From Streptomyces sp. S.PB5 (GTDB lineage: Bacteria; Actinomycetota; Actinomycetes; Streptomycetales; Streptomycetaceae): a stretch of 64,000 nucleotides of DNA. Made by a program: the position numbers and the translations under genes. Location: the NCBI RefSeq assembly GCF_030403745.1, contig NZ_JAQMWP010000008.1:248001-312000 (forward strand), read 5' to 3'. The notes under the pieces are model-generated. The model ran no database searches. It was not told the DNA's origin and was given only the letters and a program-made list of their open reading frames with translations. Positions 24,745-33,649 of the stretch are shown piece after piece (positions within the stretch are counted from its first letter, which is position 1; each line of letters starts with the position of its first letter).

Positions 24745-26241
24745 CTACCCACCCCGAACATCCCGCCAGGCCCCCCGAACCCCCTCCGCCACATCCTGCG
24801 CCCCCACCGGCGCCCCCTCCGCCGCGAACCGCCCCGCCAGCCCATGCAGATACGCCGCCACACTCCCCGCGTCCACCGCGGACAGCCCCGCCGCCAGCAA
24901 CGACCCCGCCAGCCCCGACAACACGTCCCCACTCCCCGCCGTGGCCAGCCATGACGTCCCGGTCGGATTCACCCGCACCGCCCCACCCCCCGAGTCGGCA
25001 ACCAAGGTCGTCGACCCCTTCAGCAGCACCGTCGCCCCGTACCGCCCCGCCAACTCCCGTACGGACTCCAGCCGCGCCCCCTCGACCGACTCCCGCGCCA
25101 CCCCCAGCAACGCCGCCGCCTCCCCGGCATGCGGAGTCATCAGCGTCGGCGCGAGCCGCCCCCGCACCGCATCGGCGTCCGCCAGCCGCAGCCCGTCCGC
25201 GTCGACCAGCACCGGCACGTCCGCGGACAGCACCTCCGCCACGGTCGCCGCGTCGTCCCCGATCCCCGGCCCGACGACCCACGCCTGTACCCGCCCGGCC
25301 CGCTTCGGCCCCTGATCCGACACCAGCGTCTCGGGAAACCGGGCGATGACGGCCTCCGCGGCGGGCCCGACGTACCGCACAGCCCCGGCTCCGCCCCGCA
25401 ACGCCCCGGCCACGGCCAGCACGGCGGCCCCCGGATACCGGGCGGACCCGGCGGCGATCCCGACGACCCCCCGCCGGTACTTGTCGCTCTCCACCCCCGG
25501 CACCGGTAGCAGCGCGGCCACGTCCGCATGCTGCAGCGCCTCCAGCTCGGCGTCGCCGGGCGGCGGTTCCAACCCGATGTCGACGAGCCGCACGGACCCG
25601 GCGTACTCCCGGGCCGGATCGATCAGCAGCCCCGGCTTGTGCGTCCCGAAGGTGACGGTCAGGTCGGCCCGGATCGCGGCCCCCCGCACCTCCCCCGTGT
25701 CGGCATCGACCCCACTGGGCAGATCCACGGCCACGACACCGGCCCGGGACGCCTCGACGACCGACGCCAACGCGGCCGCCTCCGGCCGCAGCCCGCCCTT
25801 ACCCCCGATCCCGACGATGCCGTCGAGCACGAGATCGGCCCGCAGAATCGCCTCCTCCACACGACCACCACCACCGGAACCACCACCGGAACCGGAACCA
25901 GAACCGGCGTCACCGGAACCGCCACCGACCCCGACCACCACACCCCCGGCCCGCCGCAAGGCCGCAAGCCCCCCGCCATGAGCCCGCTCCGGCGCGAGCA
26001 GCACCGCCGTGACCCCCGCCCCCCGCCGGGCCAGCCGCGCCCCCGCGTACAACGCGTCCCCGCCGTTGTCACCGCTCCCCACCAGCAGCACCACCCGGCT
26101 GCCGTACACCCGCCCCAGGAAGTCAGCGCAGGCGGCGGCCAGCCCGGCCACCGCCCGCTGCATCAACGCACCTTCCGGCAACCGCGCCATGAGCTCCCGC
26201 TCGGCCGCCCTGACCGTCTCCACGCTGTACGCAGTACGCAT
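24745..26241 (-). CDS. nnr: Bifunctional NAD(P)H-hydrate epimerase / ADP-dependent (S)-NAD(P)H-hydrate dehydratase
   Basis: 498 residues that repair hydrated NAD(P)H. The YjeF_N epimerase is N-terminal (VLLVGSGDNGGDALYAGARLA, near residue 60), and the ribokinase-like dehydratase is C-terminal (VVGPGIGDDAATV, TPHAGEAAALLG, GTSWLATAGSGDVLSGLAG). A glycine/serine-rich run encoded at about 25860-25935 interrupts the epimerase half, far richer in simple sequence than expected. The start is the ATG at 26241; the frame to 26316 lacks a ribosome-binding site. It lies downstream of acpS with a 71-bp gap. Confidence 0.95.
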   Translation of the reverse strand: MRTAYSVETVRAAERELMARLPEGALMQRAVAGLAAACADFLGRVYGSRVVLLVGSGDNGGDALYAGARLARRGAGVTAVLLAPERAHGGGLAALRRAGGVVVGVGGGSGDAGSGSGSGGGSGGGGRVEEAILRADLVLDGIVGIGGKGGLRPEAAALASVVEASRAGVVAVDLPSGVDADTGEVRGAAIRADLTVTFGTHKPGLLIDPAREYAGSVRLVDIGLEPPPGDAELEALQHADVAALLPVPGVESDKYRRGVVGIAAGSARYPGAAVLAVAGALRGGAGAVRYVGPAAEAVIARFPETLVSDQGPKRAGRVQAWVVGPGIGDDAATVAEVLSADVPVLVDADGLRLADADAVRGRLAPTLMTPHAGEAAALLGVARESVEGARLESVRELAGRYGATVLLKGSTTLVADSGGGAVRVNPTGTSWLATAGSGDVLSGLAGSLLAAGLSAVDAGSVAAYLHGLAGRFAAEGAPVGAQDVAEGVRGAWRDVRGG

Positions 26242-26312
26242 GCGTCCGAGTCTCCTCCACGCGTGACGAACTTCGCGATCCGCGAAGCCCGTGCGGCACG
26301 AACCCGAGGAGC

Positions 26313-26684
26313 TCACCCCTCAGCGATCACCACCGCCGAGGCCACCCCCGCGTCATGGCTCAGCGACACATGCCACGCCCGCACCCCGAGCTCAGCGGCC
26401 CGCGCCGCCACAGTGCCGGTGACCCGGACCCGGGGCTGCCCGCTGTCCTCCACGTACACCTCGGCATCGGTCCACTGCAGCCCGCCCGGCGCCCCCAGCG
26501 CCTTTGCCAAGGCCTCCTTGGCGGCGAACCGGGCGGCGAGCGAGGCGATCCCCCGCCACTCCCCGCTGGGCAACAACAACTCGCTGTCGAGAAACAGCCG
26601 CGCCGCCATCCCAGGCGTCCGCTCCAACGACGCCGCAAACCGCTCGATCTCCGCCACGTCGATCCCGACACCGATGATGCTCAT
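26313..26684 (-). CDS. acpS: Holo-[acyl-carrier-protein] synthase
   Basis: 123 residues. AcpS attaches 4'-phosphopantetheine from CoA to acyl carrier proteins. The magnesium-binding Asp9 is in IIGVGIDVAEIERF, and the second motif RFAAKEALAKALG is intact; the C-terminal WHVSLSHDAGVASAVVI is typical. The ATG at 26684 gives the usual start MSIIGVGID. It lies 33 bp after glmS. Confidence 0.96.
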   Translation of the reverse strand: MSIIGVGIDVAEIERFAASLERTPGMAARLFLDSELLLPSGEWRGIASLAARFAAKEALAKALGAPGGLQWTDAEVYVEDSGQPRVRVTGTVAARAAELGVRAWHVSLSHDAGVASAVVIAEG

Positions 26685-26717
26685 GCGGAGCACCCTACGA
26701 GGAGGCGACCGCCCGGC

Positions 26718-28565
26718 TCACTCCACCGTCACCGACTTGGCCAGGTTCCGCGGCTGATCCACCTCGTTCCCCCGAGCCGTCGCCAGCTCACACGCGAACA
26801 CCTGCAACGGCACCGTCGCCACCAGGGGCTGCAGCAACGTAGGCGTGGCCGGAATCCGGATCAGATGGTCGGCGTACGGCACCACCGCCTCGTCCCCTTC
26901 CTCCGCGATCACGATCGTCCGTGCACCCCGAGCCCGGATCTCCTGGATGTTGGACACGATCTTGTCGTGCAGAACGGACCGCCCCCGGGGCGACGGCACG
27001 ACCACCACCACCGGCAGATCCTCCTCGATCAGGGCGATCGGCCCGTGCTTCAGCTCCCCCGCCGCAAACCCCTCGGCATGCATGTAGGCGAGCTCCTTGA
27101 GCTTCAACGCCCCTTCCAGCGCCACCGGATACCCCACGTGCCGCCCGAGGAACAGCACGGTGTCCTTCGAGGCCAGCGACCGCGCCAGCGCCCGCACCGG
27201 CTCCATGGTCTCCAGCACCTGCTCGACCTCCGCGGAGATCTGCGAAAGGTCCCGGATGACGGCGGAGATCTCGTCCCCCCACTTGGTCCCCCGCACCTGC
27301 CCCAGATACAGGGCCACCAGATAGCAGGCCACCAGCTGCGTCAGAAACGCCTTGGTCGACGCCACCGCCACCTCGGGCCCGGCATGCGTGTACAGCACCG
27401 CGTCCGACTCACGGGGGATCGTCGAACCGTTCGTGTTGCAGATGGCCAGCACCTTCGACCCCTGCTCGCGCGCGTGCCGCAACGCCATCAGCGTGTCCAT
27501 GGTCTCCCCGGACTGCGAGATGGCGATCACCAGCGAGCGCGCCCCGAGGATCGGATCCCGGTACCGGAACTCGCTCGCCAGTTCCACCTCGCAGGGAATC
27601 CGCGTCCAGTGCTCGATGGCGTACTTGGCGATGAGCCCCGCATGGAACGCCGTACCGCACGCGACGATCACCACCTTGTCCACTTCCCGCAGCTCGGACG
27701 CGCTGATCCGCACCTCGTCCAGCGTCAGCGAACCGTCCGCGTCGATCCGCCCCAGCAGGGTGTCGGCGACCGCCTTCGGCTGCTCGGCGATCTCCTTGAG
27801 CATGAAGTAGTCGTAGCCGCCCTTCTCCGCGGCCGAGGCGTCCCAGTCCACGTGGTACGACCGGACCTCCGCCGGACGTCCGTCGAACCCGGTGACGGTC
27901 ACCCCGTCCCGGCGCAGCTCGACGACCTGGTCCTGGCCGAGTTCGACCGCCGATCGCGTATGGGCGATGAAGGCGGCGACATCGGACGCCAGAAAGGCCT
28001 CCCCCTCGCCCACACCCACCACGAGCGGCGAGTTCCGCCGCGCCCCCACCACCACGTCCGGCTCATCCGCGTGCACCGCGACCAGCGTGAACGCCCCCTC
28101 CAGCCGCCGGCACACCAGCCGCATCGCCTCGGCGAGATCAGCGCACGCCGAGAACTCCTCGGCCAGCAGATGCGCGACCACCTCGGTGTCGGTCTCGGAG
28201 GCCAGCGCATGCCCCCGCTCCGCCAGCTCGGCCCGCAGAGACGCGAAGTTCTCGATGATCCCGTTGTGGACGACCGCGACCCGTCCCGCGTTGTCGAGGT
28301 GGGGATGCGCGTTCGCGTCGGTCGGTCCGCCATGTGTGGCCCAGCGGGTGTGCCCGAGCCCCGTCCCGCCGGTCGGCAGCGGCCGGTCGACGAGCTCCTT
28401 CTCCAGATTGACGAGCTTCCCGGCCTTCTTCGCGGCCGCCAGCCCCCCGTCCGCCAGCACGGCGACCCCCGCCGAGTCGTATCCCCGGTACTCCAGCCGC
28501 TTCAGTCCGGCCATCACGACATCGAGCGCCGACTGCGACCCCACATAACCCACGATTCCGCACAT
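26718..28565 (-). CDS. glmS: Glutamine-fructose-6-phosphate aminotransferase (isomerizing)
   Basis: 615 residues. Mature Cys1 follows Met (MCGIVGYVG), the glutaminase domain spans about 1-230 (GYDSAGV, HTRWATHG, HNGIIENF), and two SIS isomerase domains follow (IACGTAFHAG, SQSGETMDT). The C-terminus PRNLAKSVTVE is diagnostic. It makes glucosamine-6-phosphate, the start of UDP-GlcNAc synthesis, and with glmM in this window supplies peptidoglycan and possibly the exopolysaccharide locus. It is divergent from coaA. Confidence 0.98.
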   Translation of the reverse strand: MCGIVGYVGSQSALDVVMAGLKRLEYRGYDSAGVAVLADGGLAAAKKAGKLVNLEKELVDRPLPTGGTGLGHTRWATHGGPTDANAHPHLDNAGRVAVVHNGIIENFASLRAELAERGHALASETDTEVVAHLLAEEFSACADLAEAMRLVCRRLEGAFTLVAVHADEPDVVVGARRNSPLVVGVGEGEAFLASDVAAFIAHTRSAVELGQDQVVELRRDGVTVTGFDGRPAEVRSYHVDWDASAAEKGGYDYFMLKEIAEQPKAVADTLLGRIDADGSLTLDEVRISASELREVDKVVIVACGTAFHAGLIAKYAIEHWTRIPCEVELASEFRYRDPILGARSLVIAISQSGETMDTLMALRHAREQGSKVLAICNTNGSTIPRESDAVLYTHAGPEVAVASTKAFLTQLVACYLVALYLGQVRGTKWGDEISAVIRDLSQISAEVEQVLETMEPVRALARSLASKDTVLFLGRHVGYPVALEGALKLKELAYMHAEGFAAGELKHGPIALIEEDLPVVVVVPSPRGRSVLHDKIVSNIQEIRARGARTIVIAEEGDEAVVPYADHLIRIPATPTLLQPLVATVPLQVFACELATARGNEVDQPRNLAKSVTVE

Positions 28566-28754
28566 GCGCCGCACCCTAAGGGCAAACAACCACCCGGACA
28601 GCACCCAAACCCGCCTCCCCCTGCCCGATTTCGGAAATTCCCACGGCCGTACGAGCGCCTTTCCGCGCAGCTCACCGCGCCGCACACCGGAGCCGTAGTG
28701 GAGGCGTGACGGACCCCACCCGCCATCCCGTTCAAACTCCGTTAACAATGGACT

Positions 28755-29744
28755 GTGATCTCTCCGGTCTCCTCGATGCCCCGGAGCGCCCACCGGCCAA
28801 GGCCGGAGGCGACTCCCTACGTCGACCTCACCCGTTCCGAGTGGAGCGCGCTGCGCGACAAGACGCCGCTCCCGCTCACCGCCGAGGAGGTCGAGAAGCT
28901 GCGCGGCCTGGGCGATGTCATCGACCTCGACGAGGTGCGGGACATCTACCTCCCGCTCTCCCGCCTCCTCAACCTCTACGTCGGCGCCACGGACGGCCTC
29001 AGAGGCGCGCTGAACACCTTCCTCGGCGAACAGGGCGCCCAGTCCGGCACCCCCTTCGTCATAGGGGTCGCGGGCTCGGTCGCCGGTGGCAAGTCCACCG
29101 TCGCCCGGCTCCTGCAGGCCCTGCTCTCGCGCTGGCCCGAGCACCCGCGCGTCGAGCGCGTGACGACGGACGGCTTCCTGCTCCCCACCAAGGAGCTCCA
29201 GGCCCGCGGTCTGATGTCGAGAAAGGGTTTCCCGGAGTCGTACGACCGCCGGGCCCTGACCCGTTTCGTCGCCGACATCAAGGCCGGCAAGGACGAGGTG
29301 ACGGCCCCCGTCTACTCCCACCTCATCTACGACATCGTCCCGGACGAGAAGCTCGTGGTCCGCCGCCCGGACATCCTGATCGTCGAGGGCCTGAACGTCC
29401 TGCAGCCCGCCCTCCCCGGCAAGGACGGCCGCACCCGCGTCGGCCTCGCCGACTACTTCGACTTCAGCGTGTACATCGACGCCAGCCCCGAGGACGTCGA
29501 GCGCTGGTACCTCAACCGCTTCAAGAAGCTGCGCCAGACGGCCTTCCAGAACCCCGACTCGTACTTCCGCAAGTGGACCCAGGTGTCGGAGGAGGAGGCC
29601 CTCGACTACGCCCGCACCCAGTGGCGCACCATCAACCGGCCCAACCTCATCGAGAACATCGCCCCGACTCGCGGCCGAGCCACCCTGGTCGTCCGCAAGG
29701 GCCCCGACCACAAGGTCCAGCGGCTGCGCCTGCGCAAGCTGTGA
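28755..29744 (+). CDS. coaA: Type I pantothenate kinase
   Basis: 329 residues; it phosphorylates pantothenate in the first step of CoA synthesis. The Walker A loop is VAGSVAGGKSTVARLL, TTDGFLLP is next, and ESYDRRALTRFV and the C-terminal INRPNLIENIAPTRGRA are typical of CoaA. The start is a GTG at 28755 without a strong ribosome-binding site; an ATG seven codons later (28776) is an alternative. It is divergent from glmS, with a 189-bp shared upstream region. Confidence 0.97.
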   Translation: MISPVSSMPRSAHRPRPEATPYVDLTRSEWSALRDKTPLPLTAEEVEKLRGLGDVIDLDEVRDIYLPLSRLLNLYVGATDGLRGALNTFLGEQGAQSGTPFVIGVAGSVAGGKSTVARLLQALLSRWPEHPRVERVTTDGFLLPTKELQARGLMSRKGFPESYDRRALTRFVADIKAGKDEVTAPVYSHLIYDIVPDEKLVVRRPDILIVEGLNVLQPALPGKDGRTRVGLADYFDFSVYIDASPEDVERWYLNRFKKLRQTAFQNPDSYFRKWTQVSEEEALDYARTQWRTINRPNLIENIAPTRGRATLVVRKGPDHKVQRLRLRKL

Positions 29745-29775
29745 ACTCCCCGGCGGGGCCTGTTAGATAGGCGTC

Positions 29776-30708
29776 ATGCTGCATCTGCGCCTGATCACCC
29801 CGGCCGACAGGACCGACGACGTGGTCCGCCTGATCGAGAAGATGGTCGGCACCACCCACCTGGTCGTGATGCCGGGCGCCGCCCGCAACCCTTCGGGGGA
29901 CGTCGTGATGTGCGATGTGGCCCGCGAGGCCGGCGACGAACTCATCGGCGCGCTACGGGCGTTGGAGCTGGACGAGACCGGTTCCATCGCCGTGGAGAAC
30001 ATCGACCTGTCGCTGTCCAAGCGCGCCGACAAGGCCGAGGAGGAGGCGCCGGGCGAGGGCGCGGACGCGGTGCTGTGGGAGCACCTGGCGGACGCGACCC
30101 ACGAGGAGTCGACCCTCTCCGTCACCTACCTCGCCTTCCTCACGCTGGCCACGATGATCGCCGCCTGCGGTGTCGTCCTCGACAACGCGATCCTCATCGT
30201 GGGCGCGATGGCGGTGGGCCCGGAGTTCGGGCCGCTGGCCGCGTTCAGCACCTCGATCGTGCAGCGCCACCCCGGACTGGCCCTGCGCTCCCTGAACGCC
30301 CTGCTGGTGGGCTTCGCGGTGGCGATGGCGGTGACGGTCGGCTTCAGCCACTTCATGGACTGGGTGAACCTCTTCAGCGACGAGCAACTGGACGCCCTCC
30401 GCCCCAACACCAACTTCATCTACCGCCCCGACTGGTTCTCCTTCGTCGTGGCCGTACTCGCCGGCTGCGCGGGCACCCTCTCGCTGACCTCGGCCAAGTC
30501 GGGTGCCCTGGTGAGCGTGGCCATCTCGGTGACGACGGTCCCGGCGGCGGCGAACGCCGCGGTGGCCTTCAGCTACGACGAGTACAAGCAGGCCTGGGGC
30601 TCCACCGAACAACTCCTGCTGAACCTGCTGGGCATCGTCCTGGCGGGCACCCTCACCCTGCTCGTCCAGAAGTGGCTCTGGAGGCGCCCCAGCAGCAGCG
30701 CCCCGTAA
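29776..30708 (+). CDS. DUF389 family membrane protein
   Basis: 310 residues. An N-terminal soluble region (about 1-110, MLHLRLITPADRTDDVVRLI) precedes five to six membrane helices, including VAYL-like LAFLTLATMIAACGVVLDNAILIVGAMAVGPEF, the DUF389 signature region. The function is unknown; a transport role is often guessed. It starts 31 bp after coaA. The stop TAA lies in the loop of a GCGCCCC/GGGGCGC hairpin that belongs to a dispersed repeat. Confidence 0.85.
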   Translation: MLHLRLITPADRTDDVVRLIEKMVGTTHLVVMPGAARNPSGDVVMCDVAREAGDELIGALRALELDETGSIAVENIDLSLSKRADKAEEEAPGEGADAVLWEHLADATHEESTLSVTYLAFLTLATMIAACGVVLDNAILIVGAMAVGPEFGPLAAFSTSIVQRHPGLALRSLNALLVGFAVAMAVTVGFSHFMDWVNLFSDEQLDALRPNTNFIYRPDWFSFVVAVLAGCAGTLSLTSAKSGALVSVAISVTTVPAAANAAVAFSYDEYKQAWGSTEQLLLNLLGIVLAGTLTLLVQKWLWRRPSSSAP

Positions 30709-30790
30709 GGGGCGCGGGGCTGTGCTGAATTTGCGGCTACCGCCGCGCGGGCGCGACCAGCCACAGACAACCCGCGGCCCGCAACGCACA
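30698..30790. repeat. Dispersed GGGGCGCGGGG repeat with terminator hairpin, behind the DUF389 gene
   Basis: Hairpin GCGCCCC (30698-30704), loop GTAA, GGGGCGC (30709-30715), then GCGGCTACCGCCGC (second hairpin) and GGGCGCGACCAGCCACAGA. This is a common intergenic repeat of streptomycetes. The first stem absorbs the DUF389 stop codon. The second hairpin core is related to the intragenic repeats in rimI and tsaD. Confidence 0.65.
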
Positions 30791-30816
30791 GAACCCCCCA
30801 CCCCAGACCCGGCGAC

Positions 30817-32175
30817 TTAACCCAGCGCCGACTTCACCGCATCAGCCAACCGCCCCGCCACAGACCGAGCCTGATCAATATCCGCCGCCTCGACCATCAC
30901 CCGCACCAGCGGCTCGGTCCCGGACGGCCGCAACAACACCCGCCCGGTCTCACCGAGCTCCCGCTCCGCATCGGCCACCGCGGCCGCAAGATCCGCGGAG
31001 GTCCCCACCCGGGAACGATCCACGTCCGGCACATTGATCAGCACCTGAGGAAGCCGCTCCATCACCGCGGCCAGCTCCCGCAGCGACCGCCCGGTCTCCG
31101 CGACCCGAGCCGCCAGCATGAGCCCGGTCAGCGTCCCGTCACCGGTGGTCGCGTGATCCAGGATGATGACGTGCCCGGACTGCTCACCGCCCAGCGCGTA
31201 CCCGTGCTCCTTCATCGACTCCAGCACATACCGGTCACCGACAGCGGTCTGCACCAGCTGAAGCCCCTCCCGCTCGAGCGCCAGCTTGAACCCGAGGTTG
31301 GACATGACGGTGGCGACCACGGTGTCGGCGCGCAGCGCGGAGCGCTCCCGCATGGCCAGCGCCAGTACGGCCATGATCTGGTCCCCGTCGACCTCCTCAC
31401 CGGTGTGGTCCACGGCGAGGCACCGGTCGGCGTCCCCGTCGTGCGCGATGCCGAAGGCGGCCCCGTGCTCGACGACCGCGGCCTTCAGCAGACCGAGGTG
31501 GGTCGACCCGCACCCCTCGTTGATGTTGAGCCCGTCCGGCGACGCACCGATCGTGATGACCTCGGCCCCGGCCCGGGTGAACGCCTCCGGCGAGACCCGC
31601 GCCGCGGCGCCGTGCGCCTCGTCGAGGACGATCTTCAGCCCGTCGAGCCGGTTCGGCAGGACGGCGATCAGATGGGCGACGTACTGGTCGAAGCCCTCCA
31701 GATACTCCCGCACCCGCCCGACACCCGCACCGGTGGGCCGGTCCCACGGCTCCCCGTGCCGGTGGGCCTCGTAGACCGCCTCGATCCTGTCCTCGAGCTC
31801 GTCGTCGAGCTTGTGCCCGCCGCGGGCGAGGAACTTGATGCCGTTGTCGGGCATGGCGTTGTGGCTGGCCGAGAGCATGACGCCCAGGTCGGCGCCGAGC
31901 GCCCCGGTGAGGTACGCGACGGCCGGCGTCGGCAGCACCCCGACCCGCAGGACGTCGACGCCCGCACTGGCGAGCCCCGCGACCACGGCGGCTTCCAGGA
32001 ACTCCCCGGACGCGCGCGGATCCCGTCCGACCACCGCTGTCGGCCGGTGGCCCTCGAACGAACCCGCCTCGGCGAGCACATGGGCCGCCGCCACCGACAG
32101 ACCCAGCGCCATCTCGGCGGTCAGGTCCGCGTTGGCGACGCCACGCACGCCGTCCGTGCCGAAGAGTCGTCCCAC
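30817..32175 (-). CDS. glmM: Phosphoglucosamine mutase
   Basis: 452 residues; it converts glucosamine-6-phosphate to glucosamine-1-phosphate. It has N-terminal GRLFGTDGVRG, phosphoserine Ser104 in LSASHNAMPDNGIK, the metal loop DGDADR, the sugar-binding GGEQSGH and the phosphate-binding RPSGTEPLVRV. The start is a GTG at 32175 after AGGAGG. It follows rpsI-rplM in the same direction but behind a very strong terminator. Confidence 0.98.
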   Translation of the reverse strand: MGRLFGTDGVRGVANADLTAEMALGLSVAAAHVLAEAGSFEGHRPTAVVGRDPRASGEFLEAAVVAGLASAGVDVLRVGVLPTPAVAYLTGALGADLGVMLSASHNAMPDNGIKFLARGGHKLDDELEDRIEAVYEAHRHGEPWDRPTGAGVGRVREYLEGFDQYVAHLIAVLPNRLDGLKIVLDEAHGAAARVSPEAFTRAGAEVITIGASPDGLNINEGCGSTHLGLLKAAVVEHGAAFGIAHDGDADRCLAVDHTGEEVDGDQIMAVLALAMRERSALRADTVVATVMSNLGFKLALEREGLQLVQTAVGDRYVLESMKEHGYALGGEQSGHVIILDHATTGDGTLTGLMLAARVAETGRSLRELAAVMERLPQVLINVPDVDRSRVGTSADLAAAVADAERELGETGRVLLRPSGTEPLVRVMVEAADIDQARSVAGRLADAVKSALG

Positions 32176-32290
32176 TTGTCCTCCTGATAGAGCGTCGCTT
32201 TCGAAAGATCCCGAAGATCCCGAGGTGATCGTTCGATCGCACAAGCCTCAGAGCGTCTTGTGCCGTTATACGCCTATGCCTGTGATAAAC

Positions 32291-32330
32291 GAACGCCCCG
32301 GCGGCACAGTGGCGTGCCGCCGGGGCGTTC
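32291..32330 (-). terminator. Strong hairpin terminator after rpsI
   Basis: Perfect 17-bp stem: 32291-32307 with 32314-32330 (GAACGCCCCGGCGGCAC and its complement), loop AGTGGC. It lies between the rpsI stop and glmM start and should end the rplM-rpsI transcript. Confidence 0.9.
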
Positions 32331-32374
32331 GGACGTACTGCTGATGCGCAAGTACGAAGTACAGGCAGCGAAGA

Positions 32375-32902
32375 TTAACGCTTGCTGTACTGCGGAGCCT
32401 TACGGGCCTTCTTCAGACCGGCCTTCTTGCGCTCGACCGCACGGTCGTCGCGGCGGAGGAAGCCGGCCTTCTTGAGCGGGCCGCGGTTGTTGTCGACGTC
32501 GGCCTCGTTCAGCGCACGGGCGACACCGAGACGGAGCGCACCGGCCTGACCGGAGACACCGCCACCCGCGATGCGGGCGATGACGTCGTAGCGGCCCTCG
32601 AGCTCGAGCACCTTGAAGGGCTCGTTGACTTCCTGCTGGTGCACCTTGTTCGGGAAGTAGTCCTCGAGGGTGCGACCGTTGATCTTCCACTTGCCGGTGC
32701 CCGGGACGATCCGGACGCGGGCGATGGCGTTCTTGCGACGGCCCAGGCCGGCGGCCGGCTGCGGGTCGCCGAAGCGGGACGCGAGCGACTCGGAGGTGTA
32801 CTCGCCCTCGACGGGGACGTCCGACTCGGTGGTGTAGCTGTCGATGTCGACAAGCTCGGTCTCGGTCTCTTCGACCGGCTGCTCAGCGGTGGTCTCGGCC
32901 AC
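32375..32902 (-). CDS. rpsI: 30S ribosomal protein S9 (uS9)
   Basis: 175 residues. The conserved domain occupies the C-terminal 130 residues (GRRKNAIARVRIVPG, and the end KKAGLKKARKAPQYSKR with the tRNA-contacting SKR tail). The first 45 residues are an acidic extension (VEETETELVDIDSYTTESD), normal in streptomycetes. It is 41 nt after rplM. Confidence 0.98.
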   Translation of the reverse strand: MAETTAEQPVEETETELVDIDSYTTESDVPVEGEYTSESLASRFGDPQPAAGLGRRKNAIARVRIVPGTGKWKINGRTLEDYFPNKVHQQEVNEPFKVLELEGRYDVIARIAGGGVSGQAGALRLGVARALNEADVDNNRGPLKKAGFLRRDDRAVERKKAGLKKARKAPQYSKR

Positions 32903-32943
32903 GATGCTCCTCAGATTCTTTTCTGTTTAGGGGGTGGCCGGAA

Positions 32944-33387
32944 CTACTGCGCGACCTGGGTGATCTCGAACGGCACCGGCTGCTGGGCAGCGTGCGGGTG
33001 CTGGTCGCCCGAGTAGACCTTCAGCTTCGAGAGCATCTGACGGCCCAGGGTGTTCTTGGGGATCATGCCCTTGACGGCCTTCTCGACGGCCTTCTCCGGG
33101 TTGTCACGGAGCAGGTCGTCGTAGCGGACGGAACGCAGACCACCCGGGTAGCCGGAGTGGCGGTACGCCATCTTCTGGGTCCGCTTGTTGCCGGACAGGT
33201 GCACCTTGTCGGCGTTGATGATGATGACGAAGTCGCCCATGTCCATGTGCGGGGCATAGGTCGGCTTGTGCTTGCCACGGAGGAGGTTCGCGGCGGTGGT
33301 GGCCAGACGGCCCAGGACGACGTCCTGAGCGTCAATGACGTGCCACTGGCGAGTCACATCGCCGGGCTTGGGGCTGTACGTACCCAC
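32944..33387 (-). CDS. rplM: 50S ribosomal protein L13 (uL13)
   Basis: 147 residues with a GTG start. It has conserved WHVIDAQDVVLGRLAT, YAPHMDMGDFVIIINADKV and GMIPKNTLGRQM. It is the first gene of the rplM-rpsI operon. Confidence 0.98.
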   Translation of the reverse strand: MGTYSPKPGDVTRQWHVIDAQDVVLGRLATTAANLLRGKHKPTYAPHMDMGDFVIIINADKVHLSGNKRTQKMAYRHSGYPGGLRSVRYDDLLRDNPEKAVEKAVKGMIPKNTLGRQMLSKLKVYSGDQHPHAAQQPVPFEITQVAQ

Positions 33388-33570
33388 TTCTCAGCCTTCT
33401 TCTTCTTCAGGATGGGTGCTGACACAAGGCATCACTGAAGCGATCGTGCAGCTGGGGACGACAGAAGCCGGGACCCTGCCCGTATGCCGCCCACTGGTAA
33501 CTGCTCCAGGGAACCTACGTAAGGGCCACTCGTACGAGAACGAACCAGCCAATACGCATAACAAACCGCA

Positions 33571-33600
33571 AGAGTACTAGCGCGGCCCCGGACGGGTCAA
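33571..33600 (-). promoter_or_regulatory. Candidate housekeeping promoter of rplM-rpsI
   Basis: On the minus strand TTGACC (33600-33595), an 18-nt spacer, then TACTCT (33576-33571). This predicts a leader of about 175 nt before the rplM GTG, long enough for regulation. Confidence 0.5.
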
Positions 33601-33649
33601 AACGAGGACGCGCGACAGCCCCTCCCGTCCCCCGTCTAAGATGCGCCCC

